Shown here in pieces: positions 26,123-34,879 of a stretch of 64,000 nucleotides of DNA. A program made the translations under genes and the position numbers. Within the stretch, counting starts at the first letter, position 1. Every line of letters starts with the position of its first letter. The stretch lies in NCBI RefSeq assembly GCF_013410345.1, contig NZ_JACCFJ010000001.1, positions 4,754,501-4,818,500 on the forward strand. Direction: 5' to 3'. This stretch comes from Saccharopolyspora hordei. Its GTDB lineage: Bacteria; Actinomycetota; Actinomycetes; Mycobacteriales; Pseudonocardiaceae. The notes beneath the pieces are model-generated. The model made no database searches and was not told where the DNA came from. It was given only the letters and a program-made list of their open reading frames with translations.

Positions 26123-27898
26123 TCACCAGGAGCGCAGGGTGGCGATGCGCTCCTCGAGCTGCTCGACCGTGGCCATCGCGGTCGGCGGGCCGCCGCAGAC
26201 CCGCTGCAGCTCGTTGTAGATCTTGCCGTGCGGCTTGCGGGTCCGGTGGTGGTGCAGCGACACCAGGGTGTTGAGCTCCTTGCGGAGCTTCTGCAGCCGC
26301 TCCTGCACGCTCTGCGGCCTGGCGTTCGCGCGCTTCTCGGCCTCCTCGGCGGCCTTGGCCGCCTTCGCCTCGGCCTCCCGCTTGGCGACGTCCTTGAGCT
26401 GCTGCGACTGGCGCTGCCGCAGCAGCGCCCGCACCTGGTCGGGCTCGAGCAGGCCCGGCAGGCCGATGTACTCCTGCTCCTCCTCGGAGGTGCTGAAGGC
26501 CGCGGTGCCGAACGACGAACCGTCGTAGATCACCTGGTCCAGCTCGGCGTCGGCGCCCAGCGAGGTGAACGCCTTCTCCTCCTCACCGGGCTCGTCCTCC
26601 CGGCGGTTGGCCTGGGCGAGCAGCTCGTCGTCCCAGCCGTCCTTCTCCCGGTGCGGCTTGCCCAGCACGTGGTCGCGCTGGGTCTCCAGCTGGCTGGCCA
26701 GCTCCAGCAGCACCGGCACGCTCGGCAGGAACACGCTGGCGGTCTCCCCCGGCCGCCGGGACCGCACGAAGCGACCGATGGCCTGGGCGAAGAACAGCGG
26801 GGTCGACGCGCTGGTGGCGTAGACGCCGACGGCCAGCCGCGGCACGTCGACGCCCTCGCTGACCATCCGCACCGCGACCATCCACCGGTCGTCGGACTCG
26901 GCGAACTCGGCGATCCGCCCGGAGGCCTGCGGGTCGTCGGAGAGCACCAGCGTCGGCTCGGTCCCGGTGATCTCGTGCAGGGTCTTGGCGTAGGCCTTCG
27001 CCGTGACGTGGTCCGAGGCGATGACCAGACCGCCGGCGTCGGGCATGCCGCCGCTGCGCAGCTGCGCCAGCCGCGTGTCCGCGGCGCGCAGCACGGTCGG
27101 GATCCACTCCCCCGCCGGGTCCAGGGCGGTGCGCCACGCGCGGGCGGTCTGCTCGGCGGTGAGCGGCTCGCCGAGGCGCGCGCTGAACTCGTCGCCCGCG
27201 CTGGTGCGCCAGCGCGCCTCGCCGGAGTAGGCCAGGAAGACCACCGGCCGGACGACGCCGTCCTGGAGCGCGTCCGCGTAGCCGTAGGAGTGGTCGGGGC
27301 GGCTGCGCATCGACCCGTCGGCGTCGGGCTCGTAGGTGATGAACGGGATCGGCGAGTCGTCGCTGCGGAACGGCGTACCGGTCAGCGCCAGGCGCCGCAC
27401 GGCCGGGGTGAAGGCCTCCCGGATCGCGTCGCCCCAGGACTTCGCGTCGCCCGCGTGGTGCACCTCGTCGAGGATCACCAGCGTCTTGCGGCGCTCGGTG
27501 CGCACCCGGTGCAGGGCCTCGTGCGCCGCGACCTGCGCGTAGGTGACGACGACGCCCTGGTAGTCACTGGAAGTGACACCGTCGCTGTTGCGGAAGTGGG
27601 AGTTCAGCGCGATGCCCGCACCCGCAGCCGCCAGCGCCCACTGGTGCTTGAGGTGCTCGGTGGGCGCGACGACGGTCACCGCCTCGACGGTGCGGTCGGC
27701 CAGCAGCTCCGCGGCGACCCGCAGTCCGAAGGTCGTCTTGCCCGCGCCGGGCGTCGCGACCGCCAGGAAGTCCCGCGGCTTGGTCGCCAAGTACTTGGTG
27801 AGCGCCCGGCGCTGCCAGGTGCGGAGCGGTCGGGACGAGGCCTGCGCGGGGTCGCTGAGCACTGAACGGACGGGACTGTCGAGTTGCGCTTCGGACAC
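26123..27898 (-). CDS. DEAD/DEAH-box superfamily II helicase
   Basis: The 591-aa protein has helicase motifs in order: Walker A in TPGAGKTT (about 49-56), motif Ia VVAPTEHLKHQW, Walker B LDEVHHAGD, motif III LTGTPFR, and in the second RecA domain SEGVDVPRL and motif VI QAIGRFVRSRR. The C-terminal 130 residues form a long Lys/Arg/Glu-rich helix, likely a coiled coil (AKREAEAKAAKAAEEAEK). This architecture is that of the UvrB/RAD3-like 'ResIII' helicases of unknown DNA-repair role in actinobacteria. It is divergent from the BrkB gene. Confidence 0.9.
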   Translation of the reverse strand: MSEAQLDSPVRSVLSDPAQASSRPLRTWQRRALTKYLATKPRDFLAVATPGAGKTTFGLRVAAELLADRTVEAVTVVAPTEHLKHQWALAAAGAGIALNSHFRNSDGVTSSDYQGVVVTYAQVAAHEALHRVRTERRKTLVILDEVHHAGDAKSWGDAIREAFTPAVRRLALTGTPFRSDDSPIPFITYEPDADGSMRSRPDHSYGYADALQDGVVRPVVFLAYSGEARWRTSAGDEFSARLGEPLTAEQTARAWRTALDPAGEWIPTVLRAADTRLAQLRSGGMPDAGGLVIASDHVTAKAYAKTLHEITGTEPTLVLSDDPQASGRIAEFAESDDRWMVAVRMVSEGVDVPRLAVGVYATSASTPLFFAQAIGRFVRSRRPGETASVFLPSVPVLLELASQLETQRDHVLGKPHREKDGWDDELLAQANRREDEPGEEEKAFTSLGADAELDQVIYDGSSFGTAAFSTSEEEQEYIGLPGLLEPDQVRALLRQRQSQQLKDVAKREAEAKAAKAAEEAEKRANARPQSVQERLQKLRKELNTLVSLHHHRTRKPHGKIYNELQRVCGGPPTAMATVEQLEERIATLRSW

Positions 27899-28124
27899 GC
27901 CAGCTCGCCGCTCCTTCCTCGGTCTCCCCTACCTGAATGGTGCGGGCGAGTCGTCGCACCGCCCCTCGCGACCGCCCGGGCGTCGATCGACTCGATGCGG
28001 GCCGCCGTGCAGCTTACCTCCGCCCGTCGATCTCCACCGCCAAGGCCGTGGCGCGGGAGCCGACACACCGTTTTCCCGGGTCGGCGCTCATCGCCGGGAA
28101 CCATGCAGCATGCTTGGGGGTGCC

Positions 28125-29273
28125 ATGGGTTCGCCGAGTTCGTCAGAAGGCCGGGGGCGCAGTGCCGCCGCACCACGGAAAGCCCCGGTGCGACGAGGGC
28201 CGCTGCGCGTGATCGTGCGCACCCTGGACAAGGCCTGGTGGGACAACATCTTCTCGGAGTCGGCGGCCGCCGCGTTCTGGCAGACGCTGTCCCTGCCGCC
28301 GCTGCTGCTCGGGCTGCTGGGCAGCCTGGGCTTCCTCGGGGACTGGTTCGGCCCGTCGATCGTGGACGCGGTGCACGACAAGATCCTGGCGTTCTGCCGC
28401 ACCGTGTTCACGCAGAACGTGGTGGACCAGATCATCGGCCCGACCGTGGCCGACATCCTCACCAAGGGCAAGGGCGAGATCGTCTCGGTGGGCTTCCTGC
28501 TGTCGCTGTGGGCGGGGTCGTCCGCGCTGGCGTCGCTGGTCGACTCGATCACCATGGCCTACGACCAGTACCTGGTGCGCAACAGCGTGTGGCAGCGGAT
28601 CTTCGCGCTGCTGCTGTACCTGGTGTCGCTGGTGGTCGCGGTGGTCGGGCTGCCCATCGTCGCGCTCGGCCCGGACTGGCTGCCGACGCTGTTCCCCCAG
28701 GAGTACCAGGACGACATCGCCTGGCTGATCCAGGCGTTCTACTACCCGGCGACCGCGATCGGCCTGGTGCTGGCGCTGGCGACGCTGTACAAGGTGTCGC
28801 TGCCCCGCAAGCTGCCCTGGCACCGCGGCCTGCCCGGGGCGCTGCTGGCGATGGTGCTGTTCCTGTGCTCCAGCATCGGCCTGCGGCTCTACATCACGTG
28901 GGTGACCAGCACCGGCTACACCTACGGCGCGCTGGCCACGCCGATCGCGTTCCTGCTGTTCGCGTTCTTCATCGGCCTGGCGATCATCATGGGCGCGCAG
29001 TTCAACAACGCGATCCAGGAGATGTACCCGGCCAAGATGACCCGCCGGGAGCGGCGGCGGTGGCGACGGCTGGAGATGAAGCGCCTCGCGCAGCGCATGC
29101 ACACCGAGGAGGGCTACCGGGCGTGGCGCAACGGCCCGGCGGAGCGCACCGAGGAGCAGGCGGCGCGGCCGACGGAGCAGGACGTCCCGCCCGAACCGGT
29201 CGCGGAGGTCCCGCGCAACGGTGTCCCCGTGCAGGAGTCGCCGCGCGAGCAGACCGAGCCGCGCGGCGGCTGA
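28125..29273 (+). CDS. YihY/BrkB-family membrane protein
   Basis: The 382-aa protein has ATG 28125 preceded by TTGGGGG. Residues 1-40 are basic and Ser-rich. About six membrane segments follow between residues 55 and 300, with the family signatures LWAGSSALASLVDSITMAYD and YGALATPIAFLLF. A charged C-terminal tail of about 85 residues is Arg- and Glu-rich. The family was once annotated as ribonuclease BN; it is a membrane protein of unclear, possibly transport, function. A BrkB-type gene also sits between sigA and sigB in M. tuberculosis (Rv2707). Confidence 0.9.
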   Translation: MGSPSSSEGRGRSAAAPRKAPVRRGPLRVIVRTLDKAWWDNIFSESAAAAFWQTLSLPPLLLGLLGSLGFLGDWFGPSIVDAVHDKILAFCRTVFTQNVVDQIIGPTVADILTKGKGEIVSVGFLLSLWAGSSALASLVDSITMAYDQYLVRNSVWQRIFALLLYLVSLVVAVVGLPIVALGPDWLPTLFPQEYQDDIAWLIQAFYYPATAIGLVLALATLYKVSLPRKLPWHRGLPGALLAMVLFLCSSIGLRLYITWVTSTGYTYGALATPIAFLLFAFFIGLAIIMGAQFNNAIQEMYPAKMTRRERRRWRRLEMKRLAQRMHTEEGYRAWRNGPAERTEEQAARPTEQDVPPEPVAEVPRNGVPVQESPREQTEPRGG

Positions 29274-29294
29274 GGCCACCGCGCGGTCGACGGC

Positions 29295-29543
29295 TCAGTC
29301 GTCGCCGCCGGGCGGCAGCGATTCGAAGATCTCCTTGCACTCCGGGCAGACCGGCGACCCCGGCTTCGGCGACTTGGTGACGGGGAAGACCTCCCCGCAC
29401 AGCGCCACCACGTACGTGCCCATGACCGCGCTCTCGGCGATCTTGTCCTTCTGCACGTAGTGGAACATGTCCGGACGGTCATCACTGGTCTGGTCAGTGG
29501 TCTCGGTCCGGGTGTCGGTCTCCGGCAGCGTCATCGTGCTCAT
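29295..29543 (-). CDS. DUF3039 protein
   Basis: The 82-aa protein starts at ATG 29543 (MSTMTLPETD); an ATG six codons upstream is less likely. A Thr/Asp-rich N-terminus precedes the conserved core MFHYVQKDKIAESAVMG, LCGEVFPV and PVCPECKEIFE, which gives one lone Cys and a C-x2-C pair. This is DUF3039, conserved beside sigB. Function unknown; a metal-binding role is plausible. It lies 54 bp downstream of the DUF3099 gene on the same strand and is likely co-transcribed. Confidence 0.87.
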   Translation of the reverse strand: MSTMTLPETDTRTETTDQTSDDRPDMFHYVQKDKIAESAVMGTYVVALCGEVFPVTKSPKPGSPVCPECKEIFESLPPGGDD

Positions 29544-29597
29544 GCGTCCATGATGCCGCACGACGGGCGCGGGCGGGCGCGGGCGCCGGGGCGCGCC

Positions 29598-29921
29598 TCA
29601 GCTCTCGATGACCTGGTGCTCGCGCGACTCCAGGGCGTGGTGCGAGCGCCGGAAGCGGTTGACCTTCTCGGTCTTCTTGGCCGGCCGGTCGTTGGCGATG
29701 AGCACCGCCATCCACGGCAACGGGATGGAGATGGCCAAGATGATCAGGGCCAGCCACGACAGCTGCCACACCTGGAACACCACCGCTGCCATCACCAGGC
29801 ACGGGATCCGGCTGGCCATCATGATCGCGTACCTGCGGCGACGCATCGCCTGCTGATCGTCCAATGACGGCTGGGCCTCGGTGATCAGCACCGGGGAGTC
29901 GTCACGATGTGAGCTGTTCAC
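29598..29921 (-). CDS. DUF3099 small membrane protein
   Basis: The 107-aa protein uses GTG 29921, with GGAGG seven bases upstream. PVLITEAQPSLDDQQAMRRR is the DUF3099 N-terminal signature. Two adjacent membrane segments (IPCLVMAAVVFQVW and LALIILAISIPLPWMAVLI) are joined by a short turn, and a basic C-terminus (KKTEKVNRFRR) stays in the cytosol. Conserved near sigB in actinobacteria; function unknown. A hairpin at 29971-30009 lies between its start and the divergent acyltransferase gene. Confidence 0.87.
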   Translation of the reverse strand: MNSSHRDDSPVLITEAQPSLDDQQAMRRRRYAIMMASRIPCLVMAAVVFQVWQLSWLALIILAISIPLPWMAVLIANDRPAKKTEKVNRFRRSHHALESREHQVIES

Positions 29922-29970
29922 GACGATACCTCCACCATTCATGCTCCCACTCGAAGCCCGCCGCCAACAC

Positions 29971-30009
29971 CCTGGGGGCCGCGCGGATCCCGAGCCTCCG
30001 GCCCCCAGG
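29971..30009. repeat. Inverted repeat between divergent DUF3099 and plsC-like genes
   Basis: CCTGGGGGCCG (29971-29981) and CGGCCCCCAGG (29999-30009), an 11-bp perfect stem with a 17-base loop, about 50-75 bp from each start codon. It could be an operator dyad or an insulating terminator. A -10-like TAGATT for the plus-strand gene is at 30047-30052. Confidence 0.5.
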
Positions 30010-30085
30010 TTGACCGGCAGGACGCACGCCTGAAACCTCGACGGGATAGATTCGGACGGGAGCCAGTCGTGGTGTGGAGGACGCA

Positions 30086-30757
30086 GTGCTGTACACGGTG
30101 AGCAAGAAGGTCGTCAGTGCGGTGGCGCGGACGATCTACCGGCCGACGGTGATCGGCGCGGACAAGGTGCCCACCACCGGTCCGGTCATCCTGGCGCCGA
30201 ACCACCTCGCCGTGCTCGACAGCTTCATCGTCCCGCTGGTGCTGCCCCGACCGGTGGCGTTCCTGGCCAAGGCCGAGTACTTCCGCGGCAGCGGCGTCAA
30301 GGGCTCGCTGACGAAGTGGCTGTTCACCGCGTGGGGCGCCATCCCGGTGGACCGGGGCAAGGGGCGCGCCGCGAAGGAGTCGCTGGAGGCCGCCGAGAAG
30401 GTGCTGCGCGCCGGTGGCGCGTTCGGCATCCACCCGGAGGGCACCCGCTCCCCCGACGGCCGCCTCTACCGCGGCCGCACCGGTGTCGCGCGGCTCGCGC
30501 TGAGCACCGGCGCTCCGGTCGTGCCGGTGGCGCTGACCGGCACCGACAAGCTCCTGCCGCGCGGCAAGCGGATCCCGCGGCTGCACCCGGTCACGGTGCG
30601 CTTCGGCGACCCGCTGGACTTCTCCCGCTACGCGGGCATGGACAGCTCGCTGCCGGTGCTGCGGTCGATCACCGACGAGATCATGTACGCCATCGCCGAG
30701 CTCTCCGAGCAGGAGTACGTCGACCGCTACCAGCGCCCGGGCGCTGCGGCGGCCTGA
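30086..30757 (+). CDS. 1-acyl-sn-glycerol-3-phosphate acyltransferase (PlsC family)
   Basis: The 223-aa enzyme has GTG 30086 supported by GGAGG at 30076-30080. The catalytic H-x4-D motif is NHLAVLD (His40, Asp45). The glycerophosphate-binding block FGIHPEGTRSPDG lies at about 113-125 and VPVALTG follows. No clear membrane helix is present, so it is probably a peripheral membrane enzyme. It acylates lysophosphatidic acid or a related glycerolipid or mannolipid; the substrate cannot be assigned. The stop is only 18 bp from the convergent ART-like gene. Confidence 0.9.
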   Translation: MLYTVSKKVVSAVARTIYRPTVIGADKVPTTGPVILAPNHLAVLDSFIVPLVLPRPVAFLAKAEYFRGSGVKGSLTKWLFTAWGAIPVDRGKGRAAKESLEAAEKVLRAGGAFGIHPEGTRSPDGRLYRGRTGVARLALSTGAPVVPVALTGTDKLLPRGKRIPRLHPVTVRFGDPLDFSRYAGMDSSLPVLRSITDEIMYAIAELSEQEYVDRYQRPGAAAA

Positions 30758-30775
30758 GCCCGGCGGCCGGGCGCG

Positions 30776-31042
30776 TCAGGACGTCCGGGAGTCGTGGTAC
30801 GGCGGCGCGACGTGCTCGGTGAGCCACACCCCGTTCGCGCTGCCCCGGAACTCGTGCCCGGCCGCGTGCACCGCGCCGGCCCGCACCGCCGGCACCATCG
30901 GGCGCAGCCCGTGCTCCCGGATCGCGGCGAGGGCGCGCTCGACGGTCCCGTGGTGGAACAGCTCGGGCGACCGCAAGGTCCAGGTCGACCTGCACCGCGT
31001 GGCCCGCCGCTCGTCCACAGTGCACTCCGAGGCGTCGCCCAT
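30776..31042 (-). CDS. Small ADP-ribosyltransferase/KptA-like fragment
   Basis: The 88-aa gene has ATG 31042 overlapping the stop of the HhH-GPD gene (ATGA), and keeps high third-position GC to its stop. LFHHGTVERALAAIREHGL (residues 28-46) and GVWLTEHV (71-78) recall the N-terminal H-x-T, helix-GL and VYLT elements of the H-Y-E class of ADP-ribosyltransferase folds (KptA, DarT). Trp replaces the usual Tyr in the second. The C-terminal half of the fold, with its catalytic Glu, is missing, and the convergent plsC-like gene leaves no room for it. It may be a truncated remnant, a minimal domain, or an unrelated small protein. Confidence 0.6.
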   Translation of the reverse strand: MGDASECTVDERRATRCRSTWTLRSPELFHHGTVERALAAIREHGLRPMVPAVRAGAVHAAGHEFRGSANGVWLTEHVAPPYHDSRTS

Positions 31043-31623
31043 CAGCCCTTGGCGGCCTTGGCGGCGGCCTTCTGCTCCTTCTTCCACGCGCGGACCTCCT
31101 GGAGGGTCTGCTCGTCGACGACGTCGGCGATCGACCGGCGCGCGCCCTCCTCGCCGTAGGCCCCGGCGGCCTCGCGCCAGCCGGCGGGCTGGACGCCCCG
31201 CTGCTTGCCCAGCAGCGCGAGGAAGATCCGCGCCTTCTGGTCGCCGTAGCCGGGCAGCGCCTTGAGCCGCTTCAGGACCTCCTTGCCGTCCGGGTCGCCC
31301 TCGGTCCAGATCGCCTCGGTCCGGCCGTCGTAGTGCTCGACCACGTACTGCGCCAACGCGTGGATCCGCCGCCCCATCGACCCGCCGTACCGGTGGATGG
31401 CCGGCTTCTGCACGCACACCTCGACGAACTCGTCCAGATCGGACTCGGCGATCGTGCGGACGTCGAACCCGCCCATCCGGTCGGCGATCTTCTTCGGCCC
31501 GGCGAACGCGACCTCCATCGCCACCTGCTGGTCCAGCAGCATGCCCGTGAGCAGGGCGAAGGGATCCTCGCTGAGCAGCTGGTCCGCGTCGGCGTCGCCG
31601 GTGAGGTTGAGCTTGTTCGGCAT
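31042..31623 (-). CDS. HhH-GPD-type base-excision DNA repair protein
   Basis: The 193-aa protein (MPNKLNLTGDADAD...) has ATG 31623. It resembles the uncharacterised HhH-GPD subfamily: LLTGMLLDQQVAMEVAF at the N-terminal helices and a helix-hairpin-helix LKALPGYGDQKARIFLALLG at about 118-137. In this subfamily the catalytic Asp and the iron-sulfur cysteines of EndoIII/MutY are not evident. The C-terminus is a Lys/Ala-rich helix. The stop overlaps the start of a small ART-like gene, so the two are coupled. Substrate lesion unknown. Confidence 0.85.
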   Translation of the reverse strand: MPNKLNLTGDADADQLLSEDPFALLTGMLLDQQVAMEVAFAGPKKIADRMGGFDVRTIAESDLDEFVEVCVQKPAIHRYGGSMGRRIHALAQYVVEHYDGRTEAIWTEGDPDGKEVLKRLKALPGYGDQKARIFLALLGKQRGVQPAGWREAAGAYGEEGARRSIADVVDEQTLQEVRAWKKEQKAAAKAAKG

Positions 31624-31735
31624 GGCGCCATCGTCGCACGCGCGGCCGCCCGGCGACCTCCTCACGCCCGTCCGCGGCCCACCACAAAGGCTTTGCGGGT
31701 GCTGATCGGCTCGTGTGAGGCTGCGCGGCGTGGAC

Positions 31736-32620
31736 ATGCACGTCGGGCAGCTGGCCGTCTCGCCGGAAACGGTGCGTGCGCTGGTGGACGAGCAGTTCCC
31801 CGCGTGGCGGGAGCTGCCCGTCCGGCGCGTGGACTCGCGGGGGACCGTCAACGCGATCTTCCGCATCGGCGAGCGGCTCGCGGCCCGGTTCCCGCTGCAG
31901 CCGGGTGACGCCGACGCGACGCGGCGGCAGCTCGCGGCCGAGGCGGACCGGGCCCGCGAGCTGCTGGGCCGCACCCGGTTCCCCACGCCTCAGCCGGTCG
32001 CGCTGGGCGAGCCCGGGGCGGGGTTCCCGCTGCCGTGGTCGGTCCAGACCTGGGTGCCCGGAACCGTGGCCACCGAGGCGGACCCGGGCGTGGCGCTCGC
32101 GCGCGACCTGGCCGAGTTCATCCGCGACGTCCGCGCCCTCGACACGCGCGGGCGCACGTTCTCCGGGACGGGCCGCGGCGGCGACCTGCGGGCGCACGAG
32201 GCCTGGGTGCAGACCTGCTTCCGCCGCAGCGAGCCGTTCCTGGACGTCCCGCGGCTCCGGCGGACGTGGCGGGACCTGCGGGAGCTGCCGCGCGGCTCGA
32301 CCCGGGACGTCATGACGCACGGCGACCTGATCCCGGACAACCTGCTCGTCTCCGGCGGGCGGCTGGCCGGGGTCATCGACGTCGGCGGGCTCGGCCCGGC
32401 CGACCCCGCGCTGGACCTGGTCGTGGCTTGGCACCTGTTCGACGCCGGACCGCGGCGGGCGCTGCGCGAGGCCCTCGGTTGCGACGACCTGGAGTGGCAG
32501 CGCGGCGCGGCGTGGGCGTTCGTGCAGGCCGTGGGCCTGGTCTGGTACTACGCCGAGAGCAACCCGGGCATGAGCGAACTGGGACGGCGCACGCTGGAGC
32601 GCCTCCTGGGCGAAGGCTGA
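31736..32620 (+). CDS. Aminoglycoside phosphotransferase-family kinase
   Basis: The 294-aa protein kinase-like fold enzyme has a nucleotide-binding N-lobe (SRGTVNAIFRIGERLAARF), the catalytic loop THGDLIPDNLLV with Asp near residue 196, and the metal-binding IDVGGLGPADPALD. This set is typical of APH and of small-molecule kinases such as MTR or homoserine kinase. It need not confer antibiotic resistance. Start: ATG 31736 matches family N-termini (MHVGQLAVS); a GTG at 31715 is also in frame. No good ribosome site is visible for either. It ends 6 bp from the convergent GNAT gene. Confidence 0.82.
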   Translation: MHVGQLAVSPETVRALVDEQFPAWRELPVRRVDSRGTVNAIFRIGERLAARFPLQPGDADATRRQLAAEADRARELLGRTRFPTPQPVALGEPGAGFPLPWSVQTWVPGTVATEADPGVALARDLAEFIRDVRALDTRGRTFSGTGRGGDLRAHEAWVQTCFRRSEPFLDVPRLRRTWRDLRELPRGSTRDVMTHGDLIPDNLLVSGGRLAGVIDVGGLGPADPALDLVVAWHLFDAGPRRALREALGCDDLEWQRGAAWAFVQAVGLVWYYAESNPGMSELGRRTLERLLGEG

Positions 32621-32626
32621 GCGCCG

Positions 32627-33187
32627 TCAGCCGGCCCGCTTGGCCGCCCGCCACTCCGGCGCCAGCACCGACCAGACCTCCACGTCCTGCCGCTCGCCGC
32701 GGTGCAGGGTGCTCTCGCGCAGCACGCCGTCCCGGACCATCCCCAGCCGCTGGGCCACCGCGATGCTGGGCCGGTTCGCCGACGCGACGTGCCACTCCAC
32801 CCGGTGGATGCCGCGCTCCTCGATCGCCCAGTCGATGATCACCCGCGCGGCCCGGGTGACCAGGCCCCTGCCCACCGCCGACGGCTCCAGCCAGCAGCCC
32901 GCCTCGGCGGTGCCGCCCGGGACGTCCATGGTCCGGAAGAGCACGCCGCCGACCAGCTGGTCGTCCACCCAGATCCCGAAGATCCGCCCGGTGTCGGACG
33001 CCGCCCTCTCCGCGTACTGGCGGAGGAACGAACGGCTGGACTCCAGGTCGGTGACCGCGTCGGCCAGCCCGATGTACCGCCCGATGTGCTCGCGCCCGCG
33101 GTCCACGTGCGCCAGGAACTCCTCGGCGCGCCACGGTTCGAGCGGGCGCAGCTCCGCGTTGTCATCCCCCAGTGAGACCGAGAACAT
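32627..33187 (-). CDS. RimJ/RimL-type GNAT N-acetyltransferase
   Basis: The 186-aa acetyltransferase has the N-terminal RPLEPWRAEEFLAHV and the acetyl-CoA pyrophosphate loop reading AVGRGLVTRAARVII. HRVEWHVASANRPSIAVAQ is the typical beta-5/alpha-4 motif of RimJ/RimL enzymes that act on ribosomal protein or peptide N-termini. No substrate can be assigned. It starts at ATG 33187 and is divergent from the methyltransferase gene. Confidence 0.88.
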   Translation of the reverse strand: MFSVSLGDDNAELRPLEPWRAEEFLAHVDRGREHIGRYIGLADAVTDLESSRSFLRQYAERAASDTGRIFGIWVDDQLVGGVLFRTMDVPGGTAEAGCWLEPSAVGRGLVTRAARVIIDWAIEERGIHRVEWHVASANRPSIAVAQRLGMVRDGVLRESTLHRGERQDVEVWSVLAPEWRAAKRAG

Positions 33188-33361
33188 CGCACCCTTCCAC
33201 GATCCGGGACGGTCAGGTCACAGCGAAGGCTGCCACACCGGGACCGCCGAGGTGACCGTTTCGCACGAGCCCGCTCCGACTCCGTGGGGAGTTCCCGCGC
33301 CGCTGCTCCGAGGTGGGCGCGGGCGGATGCGCCATCCGGCGGTCGTGTGAGGATCGGGAAC

Positions 33362-34879
33362 GTGATTCCAGACCTGTCCCATGACCGCATCGATCGACTT
33401 CGCGACGCGTTCCGCGCCGCGCGCTACGACGCCGACGGCGTGGTGGAGCTGCTCGGCCCGGAGGCGCACCTCGCGCTCGGGCGCGGCGAACCGGTGCCCG
33501 CGCTGCGCGCCACGACCGACGCCGGGCCGCTCGGCACGCTCGTCCGGCTGTTCCTGCTCGGGCAGGCCGAGCCGCAGGACGCCGTGGAGGCCGCGCTCGC
33601 GCCGCTGTCCCTGGCCGACGCCCTGGCCGCCGGGATCGTCGTCGCCGACGGCGACCGGGTCCGCGCCGGGCTCGACGTCCGCCCGCACGGCGCCGACGAC
33701 CAGTCGTGGTGGGTGGTGTCGGACCTCGACTCCGACCTGCGCGGCGGCCGCCCGGTCGAGCCCGACCACGTGCTCGGCGTCGGCCACGCCTCGCTGAGCC
33801 TGGTGCGGGCGACCTCCCGCCGGCCGGTCGGCTCGGTGCTGGACCTGGGCACCGGCTGCGGCGTGCAGGCGCTGCACGCGAGCACGCACGCGCAGCGGGT
33901 CACCGCGACCGACGTCTCCAAGCGGGCGCTCGCGCTGGCCGAAGCGACGTTCCGGCTCAACGAGGTCGACGTGGACCTGGCCGAGGGCGAGTGGTTCGAG
34001 CCGGTGCGCGGGCGCCGGTTCGACATGGTGGTGTGCAACCCGCCGTTCGTGGTGGGCCCGCCGCGCACCGACTTCACCTACCGCGACTCCGGCCTGGCCG
34101 GCGACGACGCGAGCGCGCTGGTGGTGCGCCAGCTGCCGTCGTTCCTCAACGAGGGCGGCACCGGGCAGCTGCTGGCGTCCTGGGTGCACCGCGAGGGCGA
34201 GGACTGGGAGGACCGGGTGACCCGGTGGCTGCCCCCGGGCGCCGGTGTCGACGCCTGGTTCGTGCAGCGCGACGTCGCCGACCCCGCGTTGTACGTGGGC
34301 ACGTGGCTGCGCGACGCGGGCTACGACCTGCGCTCCCCGGAGGGCGTGCGGAAGGCCGGCGAGTGGCTGGACTGGTTCGAGGCCAACGGCGTGGTCGGCA
34401 TCGGCTTCGGGTTCGTCACGCTGCGCCGCACCGACGCCGCGCACGGCGAGGTGGTGTGCGAGGACCTGCGGCACGCCTTCGACGACCCGCTCGGCCCGGA
34501 GTCCGACCAGTGGTTGCGGCGCGTGGACTGGCTGCGCGAGAACGGCTCGGACGAGGCCCTGCTGGCGGCCCGGCTGGTCACCGCGGACAGCACGGTGCTG
34601 GAGCAGGTCTCCGGGCCCGGTGACGAGGGCTGGCGCCCGCTGGTGCACCGCCTGCACCGCACCGACGGCCCGGGGTGGCAGCACGAGGTCGACGAGCTCG
34701 GCGTCCGGCTGCTGGCCGGGTGCCGCGGCGCGCTCCCGCTCGGCGAGCTCCTCGAGCTGCTCGCCATGGGCTTCGGCGAGGACGCCGACGAGCTGACCCG
34801 CGCCGCCGTTCCCGTGGTGCGGGAACTCGTCCGGCACGGAATGGTCGTTCCCGCGGAATGGGAGGGTGGTGCGCGATGA
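33362..34879 (+). CDS. Class I SAM-dependent methyltransferase (NPPF type, DUF7059 architecture)
   Basis: The 505-aa protein has a helical N-terminal domain of about 150 residues. A Rossmann methyltransferase core follows, with motif I LDLGTGCGVQALH (from about 160) and motif IV VVCNPPFVV (Asn near 226), the signature of enzymes methylating amide or exocyclic amino nitrogens (PrmC/RsmC class). A C-terminal winged-helix-like domain of about 170 residues closes it. Targets could be rRNA bases or a protein Gln. Start GTG 33362 with GAGGA at 33350. The last codon overlaps the dtd start (ATGA), linking it to translation quality control. Confidence 0.88.
   Translation: MIPDLSHDRIDRLRDAFRAARYDADGVVELLGPEAHLALGRGEPVPALRATTDAGPLGTLVRLFLLGQAEPQDAVEAALAPLSLADALAAGIVVADGDRVRAGLDVRPHGADDQSWWVVSDLDSDLRGGRPVEPDHVLGVGHASLSLVRATSRRPVGSVLDLGTGCGVQALHASTHAQRVTATDVSKRALALAEATFRLNEVDVDLAEGEWFEPVRGRRFDMVVCNPPFVVGPPRTDFTYRDSGLAGDDASALVVRQLPSFLNEGGTGQLLASWVHREGEDWEDRVTRWLPPGAGVDAWFVQRDVADPALYVGTWLRDAGYDLRSPEGVRKAGEWLDWFEANGVVGIGFGFVTLRRTDAAHGEVVCEDLRHAFDDPLGPESDQWLRRVDWLRENGSDEALLAARLVTADSTVLEQVSGPGDEGWRPLVHRLHRTDGPGWQHEVDELGVRLLAGCRGALPLGELLELLAMGFGEDADELTRAAVPVVRELVRHGMVVPAEWEGGAR

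Noticed and set aside
31736..32620. Antibiotic resistance determinant (aminoglycoside phosphotransferase)
   Set aside because: The catalytic loop is common to many small-molecule kinases. Nothing in sequence or context points to an antibiotic.
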